From Solirubrobacterales bacterium (lineage in GTDB: Bacteria; Actinomycetota; Thermoleophilia; Solirubrobacterales; Solirubrobacteraceae), in NCBI GenBank assembly GCA_003132505.1, contig PKXY01000033.1, positions 66,847 to 130,846 on the forward strand: DNA of 64,000 bases, read 5' to 3'. A program made the translations under genes and the position numbers. Below are positions 30,131-39,926 of this stretch, one piece after another (position 1 is the first letter of the stretch; every line of letters begins with the position of its first letter). The notes under the pieces are model-generated. The model saw nothing but the letters and a program-made list of their open reading frames with translations. It was not told the DNA's origin and searched no databases.

Positions 30131-31074
30131 TACTCGACCTCGAACAGCCTTCCGCGCCAGACGAGCAGCACGGCGACGAGCAGACCGATCACGAGCAGAT
30201 CGACCGAGACAGCGGCTGCATTATTGAAGCTGTCCTGCTGGAACGCAAGGTAGTAGGCGAGCTGATTCGGCGACCACTGCGCCGGCACCTGGCCGTTGGT
30301 CGCAACACCAAGGATCTGCGGCTCGACGAAGAGCTGGGATCCGGCCGCAAAGGACAGCACGAGCATGTAGACGATCCATTTGCGGATCAGCGGGATCTTG
30401 ATTCGCACGGCGGTCTGAAGCGCGCTGGACCCGTCGATCTCGGCGGCCTCGATCAGCTCGTCGGGAATGTTGTTCAGCGCGCCGTACATGATGACGATCC
30501 ATCCCCCGGCGCCGGTGAAGAACGCCATGATCGCGAAGACGATCGGAAGGTTGCTCGGCTGGACAGTGTTCGAGAGCACCTGATAGTGCAGGCCGTGCAG
30601 GATGAACGCAAACGGACTGCCACTGGGCGTGAACATGAACAGCCAGATGATCGCGCTCGCCGAACCAGCCATCGCTCCCGGGAGATAGAAGATCAGCCGA
30701 AAGGCCGTGCTGACCCGGCGCTTGAGGGTGTGCACCATCAGCGCGAGAAGCACGACGAAGACGGTTTGACTGGCGAGCCAGATCCCTTCGAACTCGGCGA
30801 TGTGCTCGAACGCCGGCAGGAACTCGAAGAAGTTGAACGTGTCGACGAAGTGCGAGACGCCGACGCCACCCGATGTGCTCAGCGCGAGCGCGATCGCATA
30901 AACAGCAGGCGCGACGCCGAGAGCGAGCAGCAGGACTACGTAGATAGCGACAAAGAAGTAGCCCGCTGTCCGCGAGGTGCCGGCCGGTAGTCCTCCGCGC
31001 TGCCCCCCAGCCCGGCGTCTCCGACGGGCGCTAATGCGCTCGTCGGAGACAGCCATGGCCGAAGGAACTGTCAT
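30130..31074 (-). CDS. Sugar ABC transporter permease (pair D, MalF type)
   Basis: GSQLFVEPQILGVATNGQVPAQWSPNQLAYYLAFQQDSFNNAAAVSVDLLV; homologous to pairs B and C. Confidence 0.9.
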   Translation of the reverse strand: MTVPSAMAVSDERISARRRRRAGGQRGGLPAGTSRTAGYFFVAIYVVLLLALGVAPAVYAIALALSTSGGVGVSHFVDTFNFFEFLPAFEHIAEFEGIWLASQTVFVVLLALMVHTLKRRVSTAFRLIFYLPGAMAGSASAIIWLFMFTPSGSPFAFILHGLHYQVLSNTVQPSNLPIVFAIMAFFTGAGGWIVIMYGALNNIPDELIEAAEIDGSSALQTAVRIKIPLIRKWIVYMLVLSFAAGSQLFVEPQILGVATNGQVPAQWSPNQLAYYLAFQQDSFNNAAAVSVDLLVIGLLVAVLLVWRGRLFEVE

Positions 31075-31113
31075 TGGATTACTTGGTACGAACTTACTGC
31101 TCGGGACCTATTA

Positions 31114-32499
31114 CTAGCCGCCGGTGGCGACGGTCTTGTTCGGGCTCTCGACCGTGTAACCGGCCAGTCGAGCCTGGTTTGCCAACGCCTCGGCGTAGGG
31201 CAGGAGCTCGCCCGAGACCGGCTTCCCGCCGGTCACGTTGGCGAGATCCGTGGATGCCCACACGTTGTCCGTGCTCCACGGCACCGGGCTCCAGCCGTCC
31301 CACACCTGCGCCGCGGCCTGCTTCCAAGTGGCCTCGGTCGTGCTCGGATCACCGAAGACCGAGCTGAGCGATGACACGTAAGCGGCCTGATCCGGCACGT
31401 ACTGCGGGAGACCGGCGTCAACGCCGACCTTCTGGATCTTCGGGCTCGTGGCCATGAACTGCGCGAGCTTCGCCGCGGCCGCCTTGTTCGGAGAGTGCTT
31501 CGAGACGAGCCACAGCCCGCCGCCGAGGTCGCCGGTCACCGCAGCGCCGTTGGTCGCCGTCGGAGCCGGGTAGGCCACCATCGTGCCGTTCGGCACCCCG
31601 TTGGCTGCGCCGGTCTGGAACACGGCGGTTCCCTCCCAGAGCGCTCCAACAGCCATGACGATCTTTTGGGGACCGCCAGGGATCGAGAAGATGCTGTCGT
31701 CGCTGAGCGACTTGCCGACATCGCCCGAACTATCCATCAGGTTCGTGATTCCCGTGCAGTTGGCTGAACCTGGATTGATCTCGATCTTGCCCTTCCCGAT
31801 GACCTTGTCTAGCGGGCACTCATTGGCCCACAGGAAGTAGTCATCGACGCTGAACCCGTCGCCGACACTCCCGATGACGTAGCCCGGGTGAGCGTTGTTG
31901 AGTGCAGTACCGTCGGCCAGGAACGTCGCCCAGGTCGTCGGAATCGGCGCGCTGCCGAAGAACTGCTTGTACAGCGTCGGGTTGACCCAGAGCACCTCCG
32001 CCGCGCTGTCATTGCGCAGGCAGACGACCTGGCCGCTCGGTGTCGTGCAACCGGCCTTCATCGAAGTGCCGGCGAACTTGCCCAGCACGCTCTTCGGGAC
32101 GTAGCTCTTGAGGTTGAGCAGGTCGTTGTACGGTGGTGAACCGAGCTGGACCGCGTCGTAGTTCTGTGAGTCGAACATCACGTCCGGCGCGTCGGACGGC
32201 CAGCCCGTGCGGTTCCATAGAGCGAACTTCGACTGCAGGATGCCGGTGCCGTTCTCGTTGCCGTTGTAGAGGACCCACTTGACGTTGGCGTGAGGATTGG
32301 CCGCCATGTAGGCCTTCTCGTAGGGCACGCGTGCGGTGTCGATCCAGACGATCAACGGCGCGCTCTTGCCCTTCGCCGATGCGGCAGATACGCCGAGCAC
32401 TGACGCGCCCGCGATGCTCGTAGCCGCGATCGCGGCAACCGCGACGCGGGCCTTGAGTGAGCGGCCACGCCAGTACCTGGCGTTGATAAGTGATTTCAT
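31114..32499 (-). CDS. Extracellular sugar-binding protein
   Basis: Signal peptide SLKARVAVAAIAATSIAGASVLGVSAASA, then APLIVWIDTARVPYEKAYMAANPHANVKWVLYNGNENG. Confidence 0.88.
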   Translation of the reverse strand: MKSLINARYWRGRSLKARVAVAAIAATSIAGASVLGVSAASAKGKSAPLIVWIDTARVPYEKAYMAANPHANVKWVLYNGNENGTGILQSKFALWNRTGWPSDAPDVMFDSQNYDAVQLGSPPYNDLLNLKSYVPKSVLGKFAGTSMKAGCTTPSGQVVCLRNDSAAEVLWVNPTLYKQFFGSAPIPTTWATFLADGTALNNAHPGYVIGSVGDGFSVDDYFLWANECPLDKVIGKGKIEINPGSANCTGITNLMDSSGDVGKSLSDDSIFSIPGGPQKIVMAVGALWEGTAVFQTGAANGVPNGTMVAYPAPTATNGAAVTGDLGGGLWLVSKHSPNKAAAAKLAQFMATSPKIQKVGVDAGLPQYVPDQAAYVSSLSSVFGDPSTTEATWKQAAAQVWDGWSPVPWSTDNVWASTDLANVTGGKPVSGELLPYAEALANQARLAGYTVESPNKTVATGG

Positions 32500-32547
32500 G
32501 TTTTTCGCTCTCCTTCCTTCGTTTGATCCCATCTCAGGTGCACGCTC

Positions 32548-33624
32548 TCAGGTGCTGCCGGCATGCTCACGCGCCTCGTGCACGAAGTCCGGCAGTGCAA
32601 TGCCGGACTCCGTTGGCGCGCGCACAAGCCCATCCGCACCCACGCGGGGCTCGCGCACGACCGGATTGGACGTGACGAGGGACTCGTAGTAGGTGCAGTT
32701 CGGTATCGCCATGCACAGGTGCACGGCCGGCTCGGTCGGCCCGTGGGGCTCGGCGCGCAGCCGAAAGGCGTCAGCGAGGTGCGCGGTGCGCATCGCGCCC
32801 GTAATCCCACCGCGGTGGTTGGCGCTCGTGCGGACATAGGTCGCGCAACCGGAGGCGATAAAGTCGGCCGTGTTCATGTAGCTGCCGTCCGAAGTCTCAG
32901 CGACGTTCAGCGGAACGTCGCAGCGCTCAGCGAGCCACTTGTAGGAGGTGACGCTGAACTCGCGGATCGGCTCCTCGTACCAGAGGTAGTCGGCCTCGGC
33001 GAGCGCCCGGCCCACATAGACAGCGTCAGGCAGATCAAAACCCGCCGATCCGTCGTACATCAGGGCGATATCCGGGCCGACGTGTGCGCGCAGGCGCTGG
33101 CACAGATCGGCGTCGGCGCGCGCGTCTCCCCACGCGTGCAGCTTGATCGCTGGGTACCCAAGCTCGAGGCACTGGTCCGCTACCTCGAGGTACTCCTCGA
33201 CAGTCGCGAAGGTCGTCGTCGAGGCGTACGCAGGGATCGCCTCCCGATAGGTGCCAAGCAGTCGGTGCACAGGAACGCCCAACGTGCGCCCTTCAAGATC
33301 CCAAAGCGCCACATCAACGATGCCGAGCAGCCAGATCGGGAACTCTTCGGTGCGGTCGAGCTCCCAGAGGCGATGCCAGATCCACTCGCGGTGGTCGGCG
33401 CGCTCGCCTACCAGCTCGTCGCGCAGGATGCGATCGACGATGTCCTTGAGCATCACGCCGCTCCACTCGTGGAAGGCCTCTCCCACCGCACCGTCCTCGG
33501 TAGTGATGCGCAGCACGGCGTTCGTGCGAGCGGGATGCGATCCGCGCAAGCCGATCCGCCAAGCGAACGGCGGATCCACCGCCGGCCGAGCGATGAGCTC
33601 GACCTCTATGGCCCCAATCCTCAC
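32548..33624 (-). CDS. Mandelate racemase/muconate lactonizing (enolase superfamily) acid-sugar dehydratase
   Basis: Full-length: YPAIKLHAWGDARADADLCQRLRAHVGPDIALMYDGSAGFD...LWYEEPIREFSVTSYKWLAERCDVPLNVAETSDGSY...EPHGPTEPAVHL. Confidence 0.9.
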   Translation of the reverse strand: MRIGAIEVELIARPAVDPPFAWRIGLRGSHPARTNAVLRITTEDGAVGEAFHEWSGVMLKDIVDRILRDELVGERADHREWIWHRLWELDRTEEFPIWLLGIVDVALWDLEGRTLGVPVHRLLGTYREAIPAYASTTTFATVEEYLEVADQCLELGYPAIKLHAWGDARADADLCQRLRAHVGPDIALMYDGSAGFDLPDAVYVGRALAEADYLWYEEPIREFSVTSYKWLAERCDVPLNVAETSDGSYMNTADFIASGCATYVRTSANHRGGITGAMRTAHLADAFRLRAEPHGPTEPAVHLCMAIPNCTYYESLVTSNPVVREPRVGADGLVRAPTESGIALPDFVHEAREHAGST

Positions 33625-33718
33625 TCGTGTGATGATAATACGAATTGCGAAACGGGGTCAAGCCGGAACCGTTCGGGCTCCTGGGCATGGTGCCCCTATG
33701 AGCCCGTGGCGGCGGGCC

Positions 33719-34495
33719 TCACTCGTGACCGAGGTGGGCGCGTCTGCGCTCAGACCACGAGGCGTTGATGTGCGCCGTGATGCGGTCTGCCGCGAGATCC
33801 CCGTCACGCTGCTCGAGCGCCTCGAGGATGCCACGGTGCTCGTCGACGGTTCTCGTCAGCGCGCTCGCCGAGCCGGGATGGCCGCTGAGGCGCGGATCGG
33901 CCGCCGTGTAATGGTGGATCGCCCGGATGATCATCCGCCCAATCTCGTTGCCAGATGCGCTGAGCAGCGTGCGGTGGAACGCTTGGTCGAGTTGCTGGAA
34001 GTGCGGGTAGTCATCGATCAGCTCTTCCATCGTGTCGAGGTTGGCCTGAAGCGCAGCGAGCTCGTCCTTGGTCAGCCGGCGGGCGGCGTCGCGCGTCATC
34101 GCTGTCTCGAGCAGCCGGCGCACGGTCACGATGCTGTCGAGCAACTGCGCGTTCTCGTCGTATTCGAGCGCGATGCGCAGCACGTCGGGGTCGATCAGGT
34201 TCCAGGACTCGCGCGACTGGACGGTCGTGCCACGGCCCTGCTCGACGCGGATCAGGCCACGCTCCTCGAGCAGCTTGAGTCCCTCGCGCATGACCGTGCG
34301 GCTGAACCCGAACTGTCTACAAAGCGCGTCCTCGGTCGGTATCGGCGAGCCCTCAGGAAGCTGACCGCCAATGATGTCGTGCGCGAGCTCCTCGACCACG
34401 ATCGAGGCGAGCCGCACCGGCCGCCGCGAGCGCGGTCGATCGTCACGCGAAGCGACACGCCCGTTGATGGAGGTGCCTGCCATTGTCACAATCAT
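33719..34495 (-). CDS. FadR/GntR (FCD domain) transcriptional regulator
   Basis: RLASIVVEELAHDIIGGQLPEGSPIPTEDALCRQFGFSRTVMREGLKLLEERGLIRVEQGRGTTVQ plus FCD region. ATTGTCACAAT palindrome at 34482-34492 near the start. Confidence 0.92.
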   Translation of the reverse strand: MIVTMAGTSINGRVASRDDRPRSRRPVRLASIVVEELAHDIIGGQLPEGSPIPTEDALCRQFGFSRTVMREGLKLLEERGLIRVEQGRGTTVQSRESWNLIDPDVLRIALEYDENAQLLDSIVTVRRLLETAMTRDAARRLTKDELAALQANLDTMEELIDDYPHFQQLDQAFHRTLLSASGNEIGRMIIRAIHHYTAADPRLSGHPGSASALTRTVDEHRGILEALEQRDGDLAADRITAHINASWSERRRAHLGHE

Positions 34496-34580
34496 ATGTT
34501 GCCGCGACAGAGCCGGGCGTGCAGCTTCGGTGTTGCACCTACGGTTGACAACGGATGAGCGAGCAAGGGAGAGAAGCCTG

Positions 34581-34901
34581 ATGGCTGAGTTCGTCGGTCT
34601 ACGCACATGCCTGAAGCCGGGCACGGAGCAGGCCTACAAGGAGGCGCACGATGCCATCTGGCCCGAGCTTCTCGAGGCTCAGCGTGCGGCGGGAATCAAG
34701 CGCTGGATCATCTTCCGCGACGGCCTCGATCTCTTCCACAGCGTCGAGGCGGACGACTTTGACGCCGCGATCGCGCGGCTTGCAATGGATCCCGTTGAGC
34801 TGCGCTGGCAGGCTGAGATGGCGAGGTTTGCGGTCCCACTCGAGGACGAGGCGCGTCCGGCATCGACGCGGCTCGAGCTCGTCTACAACCGCACGCCCTG
34901 A
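34581..34901 (+). CDS. L-rhamnose/L-fucose mutarotase-like protein
   Basis: FVGLRTCLKPGTEQAYKEAHDAIWPELLEAQRAAGIKRWIIFRDGLDLFHSVEADDFDAAIARL. Confidence 0.9.
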   Translation: MAEFVGLRTCLKPGTEQAYKEAHDAIWPELLEAQRAAGIKRWIIFRDGLDLFHSVEADDFDAAIARLAMDPVELRWQAEMARFAVPLEDEARPASTRLELVYNRTP

Positions 34902-34909
34902 CCGTGCGC

Positions 34910-35920
34910 TCAGGCGGGTGTCGGCGCGTCCCTGCGCAGCAGCCCTTCCGCCTTGAGCTCGCTCCACAGCTCGGCTGGCAGCGCGTTGCGGTAGAGCGCC
35001 ACGTTGCGCTCGATCTGCTCGGCAGAGCGCGCGCCGACGCAGACGCTAACGACGGTCGGGTGACCGAGCGGAAAGAGCACGGCAGCGGCCGGCAGCGTTG
35101 TGCCGTGGCGCTCGCAGACGGCGGCGATCGCGCGCGCGCGCTCGATCAGCTCGGGCGGCGCGCCCTCGTAGTTGTACTTCGCGCCCTCGGGCACCTGCGC
35201 GCGGGCGAGCAGGCCGCTGTTGAAGACGCCGGCCGCCACGATCCCCACGCCTCGCTGCACGCACAGCGGCAGGAGCTCGTCGAGCGCGTCCTGCTCCAGC
35301 AGCGTGTAGCGACCGGCCAGCATCAGCAGATCGACGTCGGTGTTGCGCACGAGCTCCGCAAGCGGAGCAGAGAAGTTCATCCCGGCGCCGATCGCGCGCA
35401 GCACCCCTTCGCCGCGCAGCTCCTCGAGTGCCGGGTAGGCGGTCTCGAAGACCTGCGCCATGTGGTCGTCGGGATCGTGCAGGTAGGCGACATCGATGCG
35501 GTCGAGCTGCAGGCGCTCGAGACTTTCGCTCAGCGAGCGGCGGATGCCGTCGCGGCTGAAGTCCCAGACGCGTCTGTGCGTAGCCGGGACGGCGAAGCCC
35601 CCGTCGTCGATGCCCTCCACGCGCTCCACCGGAACGAGCAGCCGGCCAACCTTCGTCGAGAGCACGTAGTCATCGCGCGAATGCGTCGCGAGCAGCGCGC
35701 CGAGCCGTCGCTCCGAGAGGCCGATGCCATAGTGGGGCGCGGTGTCGTAGTAGCGGACGCCGCGCCGCCACGCCGCCTCGACGGTTTCGCGAGCCTCCTC
35801 GTCGGAGATCTCGCGGTAGAGGTTGCCGAGCTGCGCGCAGCCGAGCGAGAACTCGCTGAGCTCGAGCTCACCATGCGCCAGACGACGAGTGGGCAGCGCG
35901 CCGGTGGAGGAAGCGCTCAT
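34910..35920 (-). CDS. Aldo/keto reductase (L-fucose/D-threo-aldose 1-dehydrogenase-like)
   Basis: LGCAQLGNLYREISDEEARETVEAAWRRGVRYYDTAPHYGIGLSERRLGALL...VDLLMLAGRYTLLEQDALDELLPLC. Confidence 0.88.
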   Translation of the reverse strand: MSASSTGALPTRRLAHGELELSEFSLGCAQLGNLYREISDEEARETVEAAWRRGVRYYDTAPHYGIGLSERRLGALLATHSRDDYVLSTKVGRLLVPVERVEGIDDGGFAVPATHRRVWDFSRDGIRRSLSESLERLQLDRIDVAYLHDPDDHMAQVFETAYPALEELRGEGVLRAIGAGMNFSAPLAELVRNTDVDLLMLAGRYTLLEQDALDELLPLCVQRGVGIVAAGVFNSGLLARAQVPEGAKYNYEGAPPELIERARAIAAVCERHGTTLPAAAVLFPLGHPTVVSVCVGARSAEQIERNVALYRNALPAELWSELKAEGLLRRDAPTPA

Positions 35921-36113
35921 CAGCTCCTCACAACCTCACGGGGCGCGTTCCGCTTGCGGCCGGCGGCGGAGAGCCCACATACAGGGTCATCCGGCCAGAG
36001 GTCCTTTTCACACTCGAGCCACCGCTGCAGCCAGCGCTCTTCGTCGGCGAGGTGAACGAGGTCGGCAGCGCAGTGACAGGTACCGCCAACGATCCTCCGT
36101 TGTCGCTCGAAAT

Positions 36114-36962
36114 TCAGGCTGTGGCGCTCTGCGACTCTATCTGGTAGATCCGACGCGCGTTCTCCCCAAGCAGCTTCTCGGCGTCGTCGCCCGCGACGAC
36201 GGTCGCCAACTCCACGTTCGCCCGCCAGACCTGGTCGTAGGTGCCATTGAGCAGCGCGACAGGCCAGTCGCTGCCGCACATCAGCCTCTCGCACCCAAAG
36301 CAGTCGAGGGCCACCTCGACTGCCGGGCGGAAGTCGTCGCTCGTCCACGTCCGCGCGAGCACCGTGTTCAGGCCGGAGACCTTTGCGAGCATGTTCGGGC
36401 AGTCTGCGCACTGGCGAAGCTCGCTTTCCCACCGGCGCATCTCGGAATTCCCGAGCGGTGGCTTGCCGAGGTGGTCGATCACAAGTCGGAGTCGCGGAAA
36501 GCGCCCGGCGAGGGCAACCATGTCATCGAAGTGGCGCGGGTAGACGACCGGCGCCTCGAGGATCAGATCTCGCTGTTCGAGCAGCGAGATGCTTTCGAGC
36601 GCCGCCGGCTGCCTGATCCAGTGGTCTGGCTCGTTGTGGATCAGATGACGGATCGCCCGCATCTTAGGCCGGCGCAGCAGCTCGTCGAGCCGCGCGGCGG
36701 CGCGCTCCGGCGCCAGCAGATCGACCCAGGCGGTCACGGCTCCGATCAGCGGGCTCGCCGCAGCGGCATCGAAGAGATCGTCGGTGTCCGAGTCGAGGCA
36801 TGCTCCCTGGACGAGGATCACCGCGTCTACGCCGCTGCGTTCTGCCAAAGGCTCGATGTCGCCGGGACCGAAGGCGCGGTTGATCGCGGCGTGCTCCTCT
36901 GTCATCCACGGCTGAGGCGTCCGTACCGGGTCCCAGAAGTGGATGTGCGCGTCAACCCTCAT
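36114..36962 (-). CDS. Amidohydrolase, L-fucono-1,5-lactonase-like
   Basis: MRVDAHIHFWDPVRTPQPWM...LRLVIDHLGKPPLG...ERLMCGSDWPVALLNGTYDQVW. Confidence 0.88.
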   Translation of the reverse strand: MRVDAHIHFWDPVRTPQPWMTEEHAAINRAFGPGDIEPLAERSGVDAVILVQGACLDSDTDDLFDAAAASPLIGAVTAWVDLLAPERAAARLDELLRRPKMRAIRHLIHNEPDHWIRQPAALESISLLEQRDLILEAPVVYPRHFDDMVALAGRFPRLRLVIDHLGKPPLGNSEMRRWESELRQCADCPNMLAKVSGLNTVLARTWTSDDFRPAVEVALDCFGCERLMCGSDWPVALLNGTYDQVWRANVELATVVAGDDAEKLLGENARRIYQIESQSATA

Positions 36963-37262
36963 TACGCGCCGACTGGCTGCCCGCCGCGCGAGGCTGCCCT
37001 CCGGGCTTCGCCGCCCGGGAACTCGAAGCGGTTCAGTGACTCGGGCATCATCTCAATGCTGTGGCCGGGCGCCATCGGGATCGAGTAGCGGCCGCCGACG
37101 ACGACGGCCGGGTGCAGCGAGTGCCCGTGCAGGGTGATCCGCCGATTCAACGATCCGATTCTCCAGCGTGCCGCTCACGTCGATGTAGTCGAACATCGCC
37201 AGGTGCTGGACATACTCGCAAAGATCGCCCCCACCTGGAGGAGCTGCCCGGCCGGTCGCCAT
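36962..37262 (-). pseudogene. L-fuconate dehydratase (enolase superfamily), C-terminal fragment with frameshift
   Basis: DLCEYVQHLAMFDYIDVSGTLENRIVESADH (frame ending at 37053), then LHGHSLHPAVVVGGRYSIPMAPGHSIEMMPESLNRFEFPGGEA (frame ending at 36962). Confidence 0.8.
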
Positions 37263-37350
37263 GCGCGTGCCGCGGACACAGCCACGCGCGCCGCAGCGCC
37301 GAGGAATAGGCTCGAGGTCATCTGTGTGATGAATCTAGGAGGGGACCGCC

Positions 37351-37659
37351 GTGCGCGCTGCCTGCTATGCCGGTGACCGGACACTGAACTTCGTCGAGCG
37401 CGAGCCCCTCGCTCCGGCCGAGGGCGAGGTCGCGATCGACGTCGCCTACACCGGGATCTGCGGTACCGATCTGCACATCCTCCACGGCGCAATGGACAAG
37501 CGCGTCACGATGCCGGCGGTCCTCGGCCACGAGATGGCAGGCACGGTTTCGGCCCTCGGCGCCGGCGTGGAGTCGCTGGTGGTCGGCGAGCACGTCACGG
37601 TCATGCCACTTGGCAACTGCGGGGACTGCCCGGCGTGTCGCAGCGGAAACACGCACATC
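37351..37659 (+). pseudogene. Zinc-dependent alcohol dehydrogenase, N-terminal ~103 aa only
   Basis: GTG start with SD AGGAGGGG; MRAACYAGDRTLNFVEREPLAPAEGEVAIDVAYTGICGTDLHILHGAMDKRVTMPAVLGHEMAGTV...GNCGDCPACRSGNTHI, then homology stops at the neighbouring gene's stop codon. Confidence 0.85.
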
Positions 37660-38501
37660 TCAGGCTTTGGCTTTGGCTTTGACCACGATCTCGCCGATGC
37701 GTGAGATGCGGGTAAGGAGGGTGTCGCCGGGCTGCAGGTAGCGTGGCGGGTCGCGCTTGAAGCCGACGCCGGCGGGTGTGCCGGTGAAGATCAGATCGCC
37801 CGGAGCAGCGGGCAGATCGCGGAGATGTAGGCAATCAGCACAGGAACCGGAAAGATCATCGATGCCGTCGTGTCGTGCTGCATGCGCTCGCCGTTCAGGA
37901 TCGACTCGACCTCGAGGGCATCGGTAAGGCCCGGTTCGTCGGTCGATACGAGCCAGGGACCGGTGGGACCGAAGTTGGGGAATGACTTGCCGAGGCAGAA
38001 CTGCGGCGCCGGCCCGCGATTCTGAACGTCGCGCGCCGTTAGGTCCTAGCCGACGGTGAGACCCGCGAGGTGATCCCACGCGTCGGCTGCGGCCACGTGT
38101 TCGGTGCGGCGGCCGATCACGCACACAAGCTCCGCCTCGAAATCGACGCACGGCGTCGGAAGCGAGACCTCCGGGCCCGGCCCCGCGAGGCAGGTCGGGA
38201 ACTTTGTGAAGACCAGCGGGTACTCGGGCGGTGTGAAGCCGCCCTCGGCCGCATGCTCCGGGTAGTTGAGCGCGACGGCAAATACTTGGCGAGGGCGCGG
38301 AACGGGGGGGCCGAGCTCCGCCGGCGCGATTGCCTCGCCGACCCCGAACCTCGCGCCTGCAACCCATTCACTGAAGTGCGGCCAGCTGTCGTAGACGGCT
38401 TGCGGATCGGGACCGAAGCGCCCGTCGCTGGCAAGCGCGACATCGACGAACTCGCCATCCGTCGCGACCACCAGGCGCCCTTTTTGATTCGCGACGCGCA
38501 T
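37660..38501 (-). pseudogene. Fumarylacetoacetate-hydrolase-fold protein (2,4-diketo-3-deoxy-L-fuconate hydrolase-like), nonsense plus frameshift
   Basis: MRVANQKGRLVVATDGEFVDVAL...DHLAGLTVG, TAG at 38048-38046, then in frame DLTARDVQNRGPAPQFCLGKSFPNFGPTGPWLVSTDEPGL...ISAICPLL, frameshift ~37800, then PGDLIFTGTPAGVGFKRDPPRYLQPGDTLLTRISRIGEIV. Confidence 0.88.
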
Positions 38502-39275
38502 CTATGGCCCCCTACTTGGTGGCAGCCGCAGTGTCGTCATTCCGCCGTCGACAGAAAGCGCGGTGCCGGTGATCGAGCCAGAGCTCGGATTTGCGAGAAA
38601 CGCGATCGCCGCGGCAACTTCGTCGGGGGCGACGAGCCGCCCATGCGGCTGGCGCGCGATCAGCGCGGCCCGCTCGGCCTCCGGATCGGCTGCCTGCGCG
38701 AGCAGGCGCGCGACCCACGGCGTGTCTGCCGTGCCCGGCACGACACAATTGACCCTGATCCCCTCTTCAAGGTAATCGGCAGCCATCGCGAGGGTGAGTG
38801 AGTGTACGGCGCCCTTGCTGGCGTCGTACAGCGCCCGTCGGTAAAGCCCGAGCGGGGCGCCAATCGAGGACAGGTTGACGATTGCTGCGTGCGCCGAAGC
38901 TCGCAGCGCCGGTAGCGCTGCACGAGTCACGCGGACCAGACCGACCACGTTGACGTCCAAGACGTGATGCCACTCCTCGTCGGACTGGTCCTCGATCGTG
39001 CCGACCGCACCGATCGCCGCGTTGTTGACCAGGATGTCGAGCCCACCGAGCCCGTTCACCGCAGTAGCGACCGCCTCACGCACTGCCCGGTCGTCGCTGA
39101 CGTCGGCGCTGAGCGCGAGGACCTCGCCGTACAGCACCGGCTCGCGGTCCACCACTGCGACCGCTGCACCCTGAGCAACAAAAGTGCGCGCCGTCGCAAG
39201 TCCGATTCCGGACGCGCCGCCAGTGACAAGGGCGCGTAACCCGGCCAGCTCGCCTACCTGAGCGCCCGCAAGCAT
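38502..39275 (-). CDS. SDR family oxidoreductase (2-keto-3-deoxy-L-fuconate dehydrogenase-like)
   Basis: LAGLRALVTGGASGIGLATARTFVAQGAAVAVVDREP...YDASKGAVHSLTLAMAADYLEEGIRVNCVVPGTADTPWVARLL...ALSVDGGMTT. Confidence 0.88.
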   Translation of the reverse strand: MLAGAQVGELAGLRALVTGGASGIGLATARTFVAQGAAVAVVDREPVLYGEVLALSADVSDDRAVREAVATAVNGLGGLDILVNNAAIGAVGTIEDQSDEEWHHVLDVNVVGLVRVTRAALPALRASAHAAIVNLSSIGAPLGLYRRALYDASKGAVHSLTLAMAADYLEEGIRVNCVVPGTADTPWVARLLAQAADPEAERAALIARQPHGRLVAPDEVAAAIAFLANPSSGSITGTALSVDGGMTTLRLPPSRGP

Positions 39276-39344
39276 GCGGCCACGATACAGCTGCGCTTTT
39301 GCTTGTGGCTTTGTCCTGGAGAGCCGCGTAGGCTGCAAAGCGCC

Positions 39345-39926
39345 GTGCGAGTTGCGCTCTTCACCACATGCGTCGCCGACACGCTCTTCCCGGGCGCGGC
39401 GACGGCGACCGTGACGCTGCTCGAACGCCTGGGACGCGAGGTTTCCTTCAAGGCCGACCAAACCTGCTGCGGGCAGATGCACCTGAACTCGGGCTACGCG
39501 CGCGACGCGGAGCTGCTCGCGCGCCAGCTAACTGCTGCTTCGCCGGCGACGAGCTCGACGCGGTCGTTGCCCCCTCCGGCTCATGCGTGGCGACGATTCG
39601 CGACCAATATCGGCGGATCGCCGAGCGCTCGGGCGATCGGTGGTTCCGCGCAGCCGTGGCGGAGCTCGTGGCCCGGACCTTCGAGCTCGCGCAGTTTCTG
39701 GTCGAGGAGCTCGGCGTCGTCGATGTCGGCGCCTACTACCCACACAGCGTCAGTTACCACCCGACCTGCCATTCGCTGCGGATGCTGCGCCTAGGCGACG
39801 CGCCGCTTGCGCTGCTGCGTGCAGTTCGCGGCTTGACGCTGACCCCGCTCCCCGACGCGGAATCGTGCTGGGCTTCGGCGGAACCTTCGCCGTGAAGAAC
39901 TCCGATATCTCCGCAGCGATGCTGAC
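39345..39926 (+). pseudogene. lutA: L-lactate utilization protein LutA-like, two frameshifts and C-terminal loss
   Basis: MRVALFTTCVADTLFPGAATATVTLLERLGREVSFKADQTCCGQMHLNSGYA / FAGDELDAVVAPSGSCVATI...DVGAYYPHSVSYHPTCHSLRMLRLGDAPLALLRAV / GFGGTFAVKNSDISAAML in three successive frames. Confidence 0.88.

Noticed and set aside
34482-34492. ATTGTCACAAT palindrome at the FadR-type regulator start
   Set aside because: Plausible operator, but short and single-copy; kept only as a note in the gene evidence.
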